Origin: Rhodoferax sp. UBA4409
GTDB taxonomy: Bacteria; Pseudomonadota; Gammaproteobacteria; Burkholderiales; Burkholderiaceae_C
Assembly: GCA_002390825.1 (NCBI GenBank)
Contig: DGQR01000193.1
Coordinates: 1-22,423 of the forward strand
DNA: 22,423 nt
Reading direction: 5' to 3'
Part shown: in pieces, positions 9,201 through 14,664 of the stretch
Numbering within the stretch: the first letter of the stretch is position 1
Layout of the letters: each line of letters starts with the position of its first letter
Position numbers and translations under genes: made by a program
The notes under the pieces: model-generated
Database searches by the model: none
What the model was told of the DNA's origin: nothing
The model's input: only the letters and a program-made list of their open reading frames with translations

Positions 9201-11626
9201 ATGCCGTACTGGCGATAGCGCAGCATGAACGGAATTAACTGCCAGTCGCCCCGCGTCCAGCGGTGGATGCGGGCGTTGGCCGTCTCGGGGTGGTGCGGGC
9301 CGTCTTCGAGCACCGTCACATCGGTAACGGTGGCGCAGCGCACCAATGCGCCCTCCAGCAAGTCGTGGCTCAACACCTGCCCATCGGGAAACCGCCCGCT
9401 CAAGACCTGGTGCACCGCCGCCACATTGAACAAGCCCTTGCCGGTAAAGGTACCCTGCCCGAATACGTCCTGGTACACCTCGGAGCTGGTAGCACTGTAA
9501 GTATCGATACCGAACTGCCCGGCAAATAGCCAGTGATAAAAGGTGCGCGCATGTTCGCCTGGCAAAGGTGCCGACACCTTGGGCTGCAACACGCCGTACC
9601 CCTTCACGATGGTACGGGTCGCCGGGTCAAAGACGGGCTGATTGCTGGGGTGGGCCGCAATACCCACCAGCGAGCGGAGTCGTCCGGGCGGCAGCTGGGT
9701 GTCGGCGTCCAGCGTGACCACATAAGGCGTGCCGGGCACGACGTGGCTCAGAGTGCCCAAATCGACAAAATCACCCTGGCCGGTTCCTGTCAGTCTGGCG
9801 ACCAGGGCCTCCAGCTTGCCGCGCTTGCGCTCCCAACCGATCCAGGCGTTTTCAGACCGGCTGAAACGCCGCTCGCGGTGCAGCAGCGCAAAGCGCGGGG
9901 CCGCAAGTGCCTGCCCCGGTGCAGCGTCTGCCGCTGCGGGTACGGGGTAGCGCTGGTTCAAGGCCTCAAGGGCGCGCACCGCATGGGCCAGCAACACCGG
10001 GTCGGTGGGCGTGGTTGGGGTGGCAGCGTCCAGATGGTCGGTCATCAACACAAACTGGGCCAAAGGCTCCGGATTGGCCAAGTAGTGCATATGGAGCCTG
10101 CGGGCCAGGGCTTCAATGCCCGGCGCATCCACCAACATGCACGGGATCACCACCGCCACCCGGTGCTCAGCGGGTAACCCCTCTTTGAATGCCAGCCGTG
10201 GCAGGCGCCGGGGCTCCAGGGATTCACTGGCCAAGCGGTTGACCAAGGCCACCATCGCCTCAGAGGCCGGCACCATCACCAACAACCACAGCGCCACGCG
10301 GAGCCAGGCAGAGTCGAGCGCGCGTGGCGCGCCATGCCAGAGCACCAGCCACGCCATCAGCGCTGCAGTGGCCAGACCAATGGCGCCGAGATAGAGGGGC
10401 AAGGCCCAGACGCGGCGCACAAGGGCCCCGTCAAACCGCAAGTGCGCGGGCAAGCCCAGTGCCACCCGCAAGGCCCCGCCGCCCGCCCCGCCCAGCCAAT
10501 ACGCCGGGACCTGGGCCTCCATCTCGCTGACTGGCGCTTTTGCCATCAGGTCGAGCAGGGTCTCGGTCACATGGGCCTCGGGCTTGCCGCTGCGCTTGGC
10601 CAGCTGCTCAATGCCGTGCAGCGTGGTTTCGCGGGTCATGGAGTGCTCTGCCTGGAACACCGCATTGCCCAGCAGCAGGCGGGTGCACACATTGGTGCGC
10701 ATCACCACTTCCGGCCAATCGGCATCCCCGATCGTGCGCAGCGACGTCACCGAGTTGCTCACACTCAGGTTGTCGGCAGCTTGCTCTGCGCGCTGCTGCA
10801 GCAGCACCGCGGGCAACAGGGGCAACATGGTTTGCAGCCAGGTTTTGACCATCACCCGGCTGTCCGGCAGGGTGGTTTGCAGGCGCCGGCTCATTTGCGC
10901 CAGGAACACGCCCTCCACACCCCGCAGCCGCATGCGGGCCGCCAACTCCCCCAGCAGGCTGATGCTGTAGTGCTCTAGGTCATCACAGCAGCGGTTGGCC
11001 AACTCGCGTGCGGCTTTATTGGCCGCCACCCGATCGGCCAAACGCCGCAGGTTCTCCATCAGCACCACGCGCAAGGTGGTGGGCAATGCCCACAGCTCGC
11101 TCAAGCGCAGCTCGCAGCTCTGTTGATAGGCGTTCAGAAAATGCACCAGCAAGGACTCATCAAACGCGCCATCGGTGTGCGCCACAAACGCCCAGGCCAC
11201 GCCGTACACCCGCGGCAGGCCCGCCAAAGGTGGCTGCACCAGTACCGGCAGGCCCTTGAAATAGTTGGACGGCAGGCCCTCATCGACTTCTTTGAACTGC
11301 GCCTCCAGCAAATGAAAGTTCTCCAACAGCCATTCGGCAGCCGGGCTGATGTCGTACCCGGTGCGCGCTTGGCTGCCGATATACGCATTCACGCTGCGCA
11401 GGCGTTGGATGTTGTCTTGCAAGCGGGGGGTAAAACTCTCCCGGTGGCTGCGCTCCCTGACGACCTTATGCGTCAGCCCGAGGCTGATGCCGTGCCGCTC
11501 AAAGCGCTCCATTCCGAACACCTCGGACCGGATCGGCGCGTCCAGCGGGCCGGCATCCAAGCCCATCGCGGACCACAGACCGTCCGGTACCTGCTCCAGT
11601 ACCTCGTTCCAACGGGCCGGCGGCAT
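3272..11626 (-). CDS. ndvB: Cyclic beta-1,2-glucan synthase (NdvB/Cgs family, GT84-GH94)
   Basis: The 2784-aa protein matches the size and order of NdvB/ChvB/Cgs enzymes, which make periplasmic cyclic beta-1,2-glucan from UDP-glucose. Residues 1-400 form the cytoplasmic N-terminal region. Membrane helices follow at about 408-430 and 440-462, then the GT84 domain with its DAD motif (Asp640, Asp642) and RWTRGDWQ near 790, then more helices at about 822-868 and 942-995. Next comes a glycoamylase-like region (about 1010-1400, with SESAYAGRDSSMAYQY and FMAHHQGMA). The C-terminal half is GH94-like, with TGDWNDGM carrying the catalytic-type Asp2447; in characterised Cgs this domain sets ring size by phosphorolysis. 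The start is 3 bp behind the stop of an in-frame 88-aa gene and has only a weak ribosome-binding site, so translation is probably coupled. No NdvA-type exporter is present in the window. Confidence 0.95.
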   Translation of the reverse strand: MPPARWNEVLEQVPDGLWSAMGLDAGPLDAPIRSEVFGMERFERHGISLGLTHKVVRERSHRESFTPRLQDNIQRLRSVNAYIGSQARTGYDISPAAEWLLENFHLLEAQFKEVDEGLPSNYFKGLPVLVQPPLAGLPRVYGVAWAFVAHTDGAFDESLLVHFLNAYQQSCELRLSELWALPTTLRVVLMENLRRLADRVAANKAARELANRCCDDLEHYSISLLGELAARMRLRGVEGVFLAQMSRRLQTTLPDSRVMVKTWLQTMLPLLPAVLLQQRAEQAADNLSVSNSVTSLRTIGDADWPEVVMRTNVCTRLLLGNAVFQAEHSMTRETTLHGIEQLAKRSGKPEAHVTETLLDLMAKAPVSEMEAQVPAYWLGGAGGGALRVALGLPAHLRFDGALVRRVWALPLYLGAIGLATAALMAWLVLWHGAPRALDSAWLRVALWLLVMVPASEAMVALVNRLASESLEPRRLPRLAFKEGLPAEHRVAVVIPCMLVDAPGIEALARRLHMHYLANPEPLAQFVLMTDHLDAATPTTPTDPVLLAHAVRALEALNQRYPVPAAADAAPGQALAAPRFALLHRERRFSRSENAWIGWERKRGKLEALVARLTGTGQGDFVDLGTLSHVVPGTPYVVTLDADTQLPPGRLRSLVGIAAHPSNQPVFDPATRTIVKGYGVLQPKVSAPLPGEHARTFYHWLFAGQFGIDTYSATSSEVYQDVFGQGTFTGKGLFNVAAVHQVLSGRFPDGQVLSHDLLEGALVRCATVTDVTVLEDGPHHPETANARIHRWTRGDWQLIPFMLRYRQYGISFLNLWKMLDNLRRSLVAPACLALLLMSVSGIGLEPVFALLLVLLAYTAGPFIGALAGLVPGRPNLELRYFYACAGVDFARVLALGVWQCMQLLRQSMLAVDAVWRSLYRLAISRSGLLEWTTAASVQAGSSTRLGAMLRTHAGLVVLTLAGAAALAPWITLPAWATAWAVLWFLSPLALWLACQSQWSRRIDMPDAAGVAYLQGVAQDTWRFFERCVTAQDHCLPPDNLQVLPFEMLAHRTSPTNIGLYLLSCACAAQAGWISMADLATRLKATLDTLDKLPRYEGHFLNWYDTQTLAVLLPAYVSTVDSGNLSGHLLTTAQACLDFCTEGRDGVSVACDAQSGELQVLARRMQALALAPDYRFLYSTRRRLFHIGYRVREQELDNSFYDLLASESRLTSLLAIAKGDVDAAHWGALGRIVCLYGVQPGLKSWSGSMFEYLMPSLMLDEPRGSLLQSACEHAVGAQRAFGEQQGVPWGVSESAYAGRDSSMAYQYAPQGVPSLALRRTPLDELVVAPYATLMALMVSPHAAIANLQRLEGLGMRREWGFMEALDYTPVRQTGVELFTPVGTFMAHHQGMALASLTNLLHRDIVKRWGMADPHLEAVSSLLHERVPKEIRKPTGLPQPVVEQRLQTRPPGLVRQLVPGQHAVEPSQLLSNGRYGTVVRANGAGASHWGTTAISRFRDDALRDAFGHFVFCRELGSAGLPRYSITRSPAPDPAADYRCSFQPDRAIFHCNTPRWESRMTVWVSPEDDIEFRQVELHNTGDEVLELELSCCWEVALNAQGADEAHPAFSKLFVHSEWLEAQRALLFQRNPRVPTEPAVCAVHFLAHTDATVLSVQACADRQLWLGRNCKPGRDSGWSQGMRHGEAYFQGAGPGSSGLDPVAALSVRIRLAPFAKAQLTFASAAAAGTALLHALIDKYQQSGHVLRASSMSSTLAGIRLRSLQISPDTLTAMQSITTALLFVLSKPSALRRAALPIQSKVCDKRLLWRMGLSGDRPILLVSISVLQGLGLVRALSQTMRMWAWAGIGCDLVVLNAEPASYHLSLQRELTVLCDRLNSEHPKEDANTSIGMWVLRDDAVSDDERSTLHALARMFLDADGRPLLHHVQAWSASHDLDAQQRSALPRRAPGAAASALPAAVRVSTGAFAANGEAFRFLVSRESRPLRPWVNVLANDAFGTVLSEAGGGFTWAGNSRLNQLTPWSNDPVADPPGEWLWLQDLDASPKAVWSLSPDAWALPGVEYTVSHTQGMTRIRHRRGYLEVEVLWLVDVSRQLKQVQLTVHNQGAADVRLRCTGMVEWVLGAALRDRMSTASAAHISATEAVLLCSQREQAAGLGGGTAFWACLTPHDSSSKAGRLQWTTDRRQFFDSTGALSVPDLMAGDEGTTAPEASGSDPCAALSIPLDVPAGQSRSHVFLMGYAADADAALALARQALTVVPAQRIHEVTAHWNRRLGQITITTPDPLMDALVNRWLLYQTLACRMAAKAGFYQAGGATGFRDQLQDAMALVHTEPATLRAHIKLCASRQFAAGDVQHWWHDPGGAGVRTRMSDDLLWLPQALTRYVQATGDDTVLDEQVPFLEGPLLEPEQEDAYFAPPATADTATVYEHAARALDHSLAVGAHGLPLMGTGDWNDGMNAVGPLGKGESVWLAWFLVQLVRNWAPVARARGEQARAQRWELAADGWHAALAGPAWDGQWYARAFFDDGSPLGSHTLQECRIDLIAQAWAVLSQAAPPERAAQAMQAAHHELTDPALGLIKLLAPPLQHQVPSAGYIQGYPPGVRENGGQYSHAGVWALMAMAQLHREAGSDLPYRYFCDLSPAHRSADPVQGPVYGLEPYAMAGDVYGAPPYAGRGGWSWYTGSAAWMYRAATESIFGLEFGPQRLCFRPCFPAHWDQAHMQLRLPECVLEVRFAKPLVEETHMVSVRRVTTLAIGEWLNYAALRGVHRVELQMPAHRQFDSVPTSGAVRTTV

Positions 11627-11629
11627 GCC

Positions 11630-11896
11630 CTACGCCGCCAGGGCGAAACCCGCCCCGAGCACCAACACCGCGACCACCACAAATGTCATCAGCCGAACAC
11701 GCACCATGCCACCAGCCCAGCCCGCAGCGCGGTGCAAGCGTTCGGTATGGCTCACCCGGCCACTGCAATGTTGCACATGGGAGGACAGGCTCCACAGGTC
11801 AAAAGACGAGGTTTCTGCCGCATCCGGATAGGCAGCCGTGCTCCAGCGCGCCAAACACTGCGAAATAGGACACGGTAAATCAGTCGAATGGGTCAT
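11630..11896 (-). CDS. Small C-terminally membrane-anchored protein upstream of the glucan synthase
   Basis: An 88-aa frame begins at the ATG with first base 11896, preceded by a strong AAGGAG at good spacing, and ends in TAG at 11632-11630. I do not recognise the family. The N-terminal two thirds are soluble (MTHSTDLPCPISQCLARW onward, with three Cys residues). The last 20 residues are one hydrophobic segment (VRLMTFVVVAVLVLG onward) ending at the C-terminus, as in a tail-anchored membrane protein. It is in the same frame as the glucan synthase: after TAG comes one Gly codon and then the synthase ATG. It may supply translational coupling, or be the remnant of an originally fused N-terminus. 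It is the first gene of the operon and faces the Crp-like regulator across 260 bp. Confidence 0.72.
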   Translation of the reverse strand: MTHSTDLPCPISQCLARWSTAAYPDAAETSSFDLWSLSSHVQHCSGRVSHTERLHRAAGWAGGMVRVRLMTFVVVAVLVLGAGFALAA

Positions 11897-12007
11897 ACGG
11901 GTACTCCTTGGGATGGGCGATGCCAACAGCGGCAGCGGGGCAATCTGAGAGCGCTTGCTCGCCCCGTGCACAGGGAGCCCATGCTGCGCTTGGCAGCCCG
12001 CAAGGTC

Positions 12008-12023
12008 TGTTCGGAAGCGAACG
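12008..12023. promoter_or_regulatory. Crp/Fnr-type operator candidate, site A
   Basis: TGTTCG and CGAACG are separated by four bases (GAAG). The inner arms GTTCG and CGAAC are perfectly complementary. GGTC precedes it, as in the mirror image of the other sites. It lies about 110 bp upstream of the 88-aa/glucan synthase operon start and faces site B. The 5+4+5 architecture is that of Crp/Fnr half-sites. Confidence 0.5.
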
Positions 12024-12049
12024 GTTTGCCACTGCCCGCCCTCCACCAA

Positions 12050-12065
12050 GGTGCGCTATCGCACA
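12050..12065. promoter_or_regulatory. Crp/Fnr-type operator candidate, site B, with class-II-like promoter
   Basis: GTGCG and CGCAC form a perfect inverted repeat around CTAT, and the right half continues CGCACAGACC as at the other sites. A possible -10 element TACACT lies at 12086-12091. This puts the operator centre near -41 relative to a start around 12098, the position used by class-II Crp/Fnr activation. The promoter would drive the regulator gene at 12157, suggesting autoregulation. Confidence 0.6.
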
Positions 12066-12156
12066 GACCACTGAACACGGAGGCATACACTGATCCGCAG
12101 CACGGGCCACCGATCTGGTGAATCCGGCTGACAGGGAAAACACAACAGAGGTATTT

Positions 12157-12876
12157 ATGCCCGCCAACACCGACTCGCGCCGTAACCAGTTGATCGCCTC
12201 TTTACCGGATGCCGAATGGGTCCGTTGGCAGCCCCACTTGGAGCTTGTGGAGCTTCCCTTGGGCAAGGTTCTTTATGAGTCGGGCGCCGTCCAGCGCCAT
12301 GTGTACTTTCCGACCAGCGCCATCGTCTCGCTGTTGTATGTGCTCGAAAACGGTGCCTCGGCTGAAATTGCTGTGGTGGGCCTCGAGGGTGTGGTGGGTG
12401 TTTCGCTTTTCATGGGCGGCGGCTCCACCCCCAGCCGGGCCGTGGTGCAAAGCGCCGGGCAAGGCTTCCGGCTGAGCTCGCAGATGATGAAAGAAGAGTT
12501 CAACCGCTCAGGCCCGGTGATGCACCTAATGCTGCGCTACACCCAGGCACTGATCACCCAAATGGCCCAAACCGCGGTCTGTAACCGGCACCACTCGCTC
12601 GACCAGCAACTCTGCCGCTGGCTGCTCTTGAGCCTGGACCGCTTGCGCGGCAACGAGCTGATCATGACCCAGGAGCTCATCGCCAACATGCTGGGCGTGC
12701 GGCGAGAGGGGGTCACCGAAGCCGCGCTCAAGCTGCAGCGCGCCGGCCTTATCAGCTATGCCCGCGGGCACATCAGCGTGCAAGACCGCCCCGGCCTGGA
12801 AAAGCGGACCTGCGAATGCTACGAGGTGGTCAAAAAAGAATACGACCGGCTCTTGCCGGCGACCGTGGCGGTTTAA
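12157..12876 (+). CDS. Crp/Fnr family transcriptional regulator (first paralogue)
   Basis: From the ATG at 12157 (AGAGG ribosome-binding site) the product is 239 aa. Residues 1-120 form a cyclic-nucleotide-binding-type beta roll (VYFPTSAIVSLLYVL, AEIAVVGLEGVVGVSLFMGG, TPSRAVVQSAG). The Glu and Arg corresponding to the phosphate-binding cassette are retained, but the cassette is not canonical, so the ligand is uncertain. A long dimerisation helix follows, then a winged helix-turn-helix (MTQELIANMLGVRREGVTEAALKLQ, residue 170 on). There is no N-terminal Cys cluster of the FNR type. A GTG at 12118 would extend the frame by 13 residues but lacks a ribosome-binding site. Sites A and B lie upstream. 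The stop overlaps that of the convergent paralogue. Confidence 0.92.
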   Translation: MPANTDSRRNQLIASLPDAEWVRWQPHLELVELPLGKVLYESGAVQRHVYFPTSAIVSLLYVLENGASAEIAVVGLEGVVGVSLFMGGGSTPSRAVVQSAGQGFRLSSQMMKEEFNRSGPVMHLMLRYTQALITQMAQTAVCNRHHSLDQQLCRWLLLSLDRLRGNELIMTQELIANMLGVRREGVTEAALKLQRAGLISYARGHISVQDRPGLEKRTCECYEVVKKEYDRLLPATVAV

Positions 12877-13580
12877 AGGCCCCCCTGCACCGGCCGGTGG
12901 AAGATGGCCTCGTAAATCGAAGAGTCTCGGGCGTAACACAGGCAAGCGACGGCTTTGAGGCCGCGGCGATCCACCACCGTCAATATGCCGCGGTGGTAGT
13001 GGATCAGCCCTTGTGCCTGCAGCTCGCTGGCCGCGTTGGTAACGCTCACCCGGCGCACCCCCAGCATCGTGGACAAAAACTCTTGGGTCATCGGAAAAGT
13101 GCTCGCCGGTGAGCGGTCCTGGCACATCAGCAGCCACCGGGCGAGCCGGGGCAACACCTCATGGAAGCGAATGCACGCACTCGCCTGCGACAGCTGGGCC
13201 TGCACCACATAGGCGTAAGAGAACAACACCTTGCGCAGGCCGACGGAGTCCGCCAGTACCGCCCTGAATGCCCGGCCATCCACACGCCAGGCCCACCCGC
13301 CCTCTTGCACCAGCGCTTTCACCACCGCCACAGGCACGCCTTGGGCAACCCCAAGGCCCAACATTCCCTCGGGCCCCACCATGCCGACCTCCACCACATG
13401 CGCATCGCCCGCATCGGCCAGTAGCGACACATAGCCCTCCAGGGGAAAGTACACATGGGCCTGGTGCCCGCCGGGCATCCACAGCACGTCCTTGAATGCG
13501 AGCGGCACACAGGTACCCGCCACCCTGATTTTTCGCTGGTCTATTTGCGACAAACTGGCGAGTAAGCGGTTGCGTTGCAT
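12873..13580 (-). CDS. Crp/Fnr family transcriptional regulator (second paralogue)
   Basis: This 235-aa protein has the same architecture as its tail-to-tail neighbour: an effector beta roll (VYFPLEGYVSLLADAG, VVEVGMVGPEGMLGLGVAQG), a dimerisation helix, and a winged helix-turn-helix beginning FPMTQEFLSTMLGVRRVSVTN near residue 164. Where the first paralogue has PSRAVVQ, this one has VAVVKALVQ, so the cassette Arg is missing and the two probably sense different signals or none. The recognition helices (GVRREGVTEAA and GVRRVSVTNAA) are close, which allows similar DNA targets. AAGG precedes the ATG. It is divergent from the 76-aa/GGDEF operon, with sites C and D between. Its stop TAA shares TTTAAA with the stop of the convergent gene. 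Confidence 0.9.
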   Translation of the reverse strand: MQRNRLLASLSQIDQRKIRVAGTCVPLAFKDVLWMPGGHQAHVYFPLEGYVSLLADAGDAHVVEVGMVGPEGMLGLGVAQGVPVAVVKALVQEGGWAWRVDGRAFRAVLADSVGLRKVLFSYAYVVQAQLSQASACIRFHEVLPRLARWLLMCQDRSPASTFPMTQEFLSTMLGVRRVSVTNAASELQAQGLIHYHRGILTVVDRRGLKAVACLCYARDSSIYEAIFHRPVQGGL

Positions 13581-13632
13581 CGAGGGACCTTACTTCAAAA
13601 ACTGCAGGCTAACCCCCGCTCGACACCGGGTC

Positions 13633-13649
13633 TGTACGGTCGGCGCAGG
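13633..13649. promoter_or_regulatory. Degenerate Crp/Fnr-type site C
   Basis: GGTC then TGTACG, five bases, and CGCAGG resemble site D (TGTTCGGTCGCGCACA), but with a one-base longer spacer and mismatches in the right half. It lies 53 bp upstream of the second regulator's ATG, on the side facing that gene. It could serve the minus-strand promoter. Weak on its own. Confidence 0.3.
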
Positions 13650-13653
13650 CACT

Positions 13654-13669
13654 TGTTCGGTCGCGCACA
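13654..13669. promoter_or_regulatory. Crp/Fnr-type operator candidate, site D
   Basis: TGTTCG-GTCG-CGCACA, followed by GACC, is the best match to the shared motif. Complementary arms pair except for one T/C position. The centre lies 65 bp upstream of the 76-aa protein ATG. A weak -10-like TTACAA/TACAAC occurs at 13690-13696, the same distance from the operator as at site B. It probably controls the 76-aa/GGDEF operon. Confidence 0.55.
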
Positions 13670-13670
13670 G

Positions 13671-13699
13671 ACCCTGCAGGCACCAGGGTTTACAACCCT
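13671..13699. promoter_or_regulatory. Two overlapping, mutually exclusive small inverted repeats
   Basis: ACCCTG (13671-13676) pairs with CAGGGT (13684-13689), and AGGGTT (13685-13690) pairs with AACCCT (13694-13699). Both use bases 13685-13689, so only one stem can form at a time. They sit between site D and the ribosome-binding site of the 76-aa gene. The arms are short and the function is unknown. Confidence 0.3.
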
Positions 13700-13726
13700 T
13701 TACATCCCCACCACAAGGAGTGCGCC

Positions 13727-13957
13727 ATGACTTGCATCACCACCAGCAAACGGCACCGTCAACCGGTGTTTGACAACGACCCGGACCGCCAAACGAGCGT
13801 CTTTCCTGAAGGCACTGCAAGCACCAGCGCGCGCCCTGCCCGCAAAGCCACACTGACCCTGCACCTCAACCATCGGGCACCTGCCGAAGATGCCAATCAG
13901 GCAGCGGTCCAAGGGCCCACCCAGCTCTCGCTGTTAGACACGGAATCCACGGTATGA
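13727..13957 (+). CDS. Small uncharacterised protein coupled to the diguanylate cyclase
   Basis: This 76-aa frame starts at an ATG with a strong AAGGAG at good spacing and ends in a TGA that overlaps the next ATG (ATGA at 13954-13957). Translational coupling to the GGDEF gene is therefore expected. I do not recognise the sequence. It is polar, apparently without signal peptide or membrane segment, basic in the N-terminal half, and ends in QLSLLDTESTV. The central part (ARKATLTLHLNHR) could form a beta strand. It may be a leader that sets GGDEF expression or a partner of the cyclase. The ribosome-binding site and coupling argue that it is translated; its function is open. Confidence 0.65.
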   Translation: MTCITTSKRHRQPVFDNDPDRQTSVFPEGTASTSARPARKATLTLHLNHRAPAEDANQAAVQGPTQLSLLDTESTV

Positions 13958-14664
13958 GCGCCCGCCCCAACCCGGCCAACTTCAAGTTGCATGTGCCGGA
14001 CGGCGCATTCAGCAACGGCCACCATGCGGAGCCTTCTGCCCTGGAGGGTGCGCTGCTCTCCAACGCGCAACTGCGTGAGCAAGTCACCCAGCTGCGCAAT
14101 GCCCTGGTCAGAACCCAGCGTGACCTTGCAGGCACCCGTGCGGGGGAGCGCAGCGCGCGTCACCTTGCGCGGCACGATGGCCTGACTCGGCTACCGAACC
14201 GGGCGTACTTTGAGGCGTGCCTGCAAGAGTCGCTCAACGAGCAATTGGCGCACCAGCGCGGCCTGGCCTTGTTCTTTCTGGATCTGGATGACTTCAAGCA
14301 CATCAACGACACCCATGGCCATGCGATGGGCGACAACCTGCTGCAAATTGTGGCGGCGCGCCTCAACCAGTCGGTGCGCAAAGAAGACATGGTGTGCCGC
14401 TTGGGCGGAGACGAATTTGCCTGCTTGTTGCGCGGATCAAACCAGGTCCGGCAACTGATGCAATTGGCCGCCAAATTGTTTGACTCGGTTGCTGCACCCT
14501 GCCAGTTACAAGCTTGTGAACTGACGGTGCGGCCGAGCATTGGGATTGCGATTTGTCCACCGTGCGACATCACTGGTAGCGAGCTGCTGGCCCGCGCGGA
14601 TGCCGCCATGTACCGCGCCAAGCGGGAACAAACGGGTTATGCCTTCTTTGAGTCTCCAGCCTGA
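13954..14664 (+). CDS. GGDEF-domain diguanylate cyclase
   Basis: The 236-aa product has a short N-terminal region, a predicted coiled-coil around residues 35-70 (LSNAQLREQVTQLRNALV and following) and a single GGDEF domain. The active-site motif GGDEF is intact at residues 151-155, and the inhibitory I-site RxxD (RKED, 142-145) lies five residues before it. DGLTRLPNR and FFLDLDDFKHINDTHGH, which bind GTP and metal, are also present. An active, feedback-inhibited enzyme making cyclic di-GMP in the cytoplasm is expected. There is no sensor domain, so dimerisation by the coiled coil, or control of expression, probably sets its activity. The start overlaps the stop of the 76-aa gene, and the end overlaps the convergent yqjK-like gene by 28 bp. 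Confidence 0.94.
   Translation: MSARPNPANFKLHVPDGAFSNGHHAEPSALEGALLSNAQLREQVTQLRNALVRTQRDLAGTRAGERSARHLARHDGLTRLPNRAYFEACLQESLNEQLAHQRGLALFFLDLDDFKHINDTHGHAMGDNLLQIVAARLNQSVRKEDMVCRLGGDEFACLLRGSNQVRQLMQLAAKLFDSVAAPCQLQACELTVRPSIGIAICPPCDITGSELLARADAAMYRAKREQTGYAFFESPA

Noticed and set aside
3272..11626. Possibility that the 8.4-kb frame is a fusion artefact or a non-ribosomal synthetase-like megagene
   Set aside because: Size, domain order, DAD and TGDWNDGM motifs all agree with a normal-length cyclic glucan synthase.
12888..12899. Perfect 12-bp palindrome CACCGGCCGGTG
   Set aside because: It lies inside the coding end of the second regulator, has no loop, and is a common type of GC-rich word here. 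No role can be supported.
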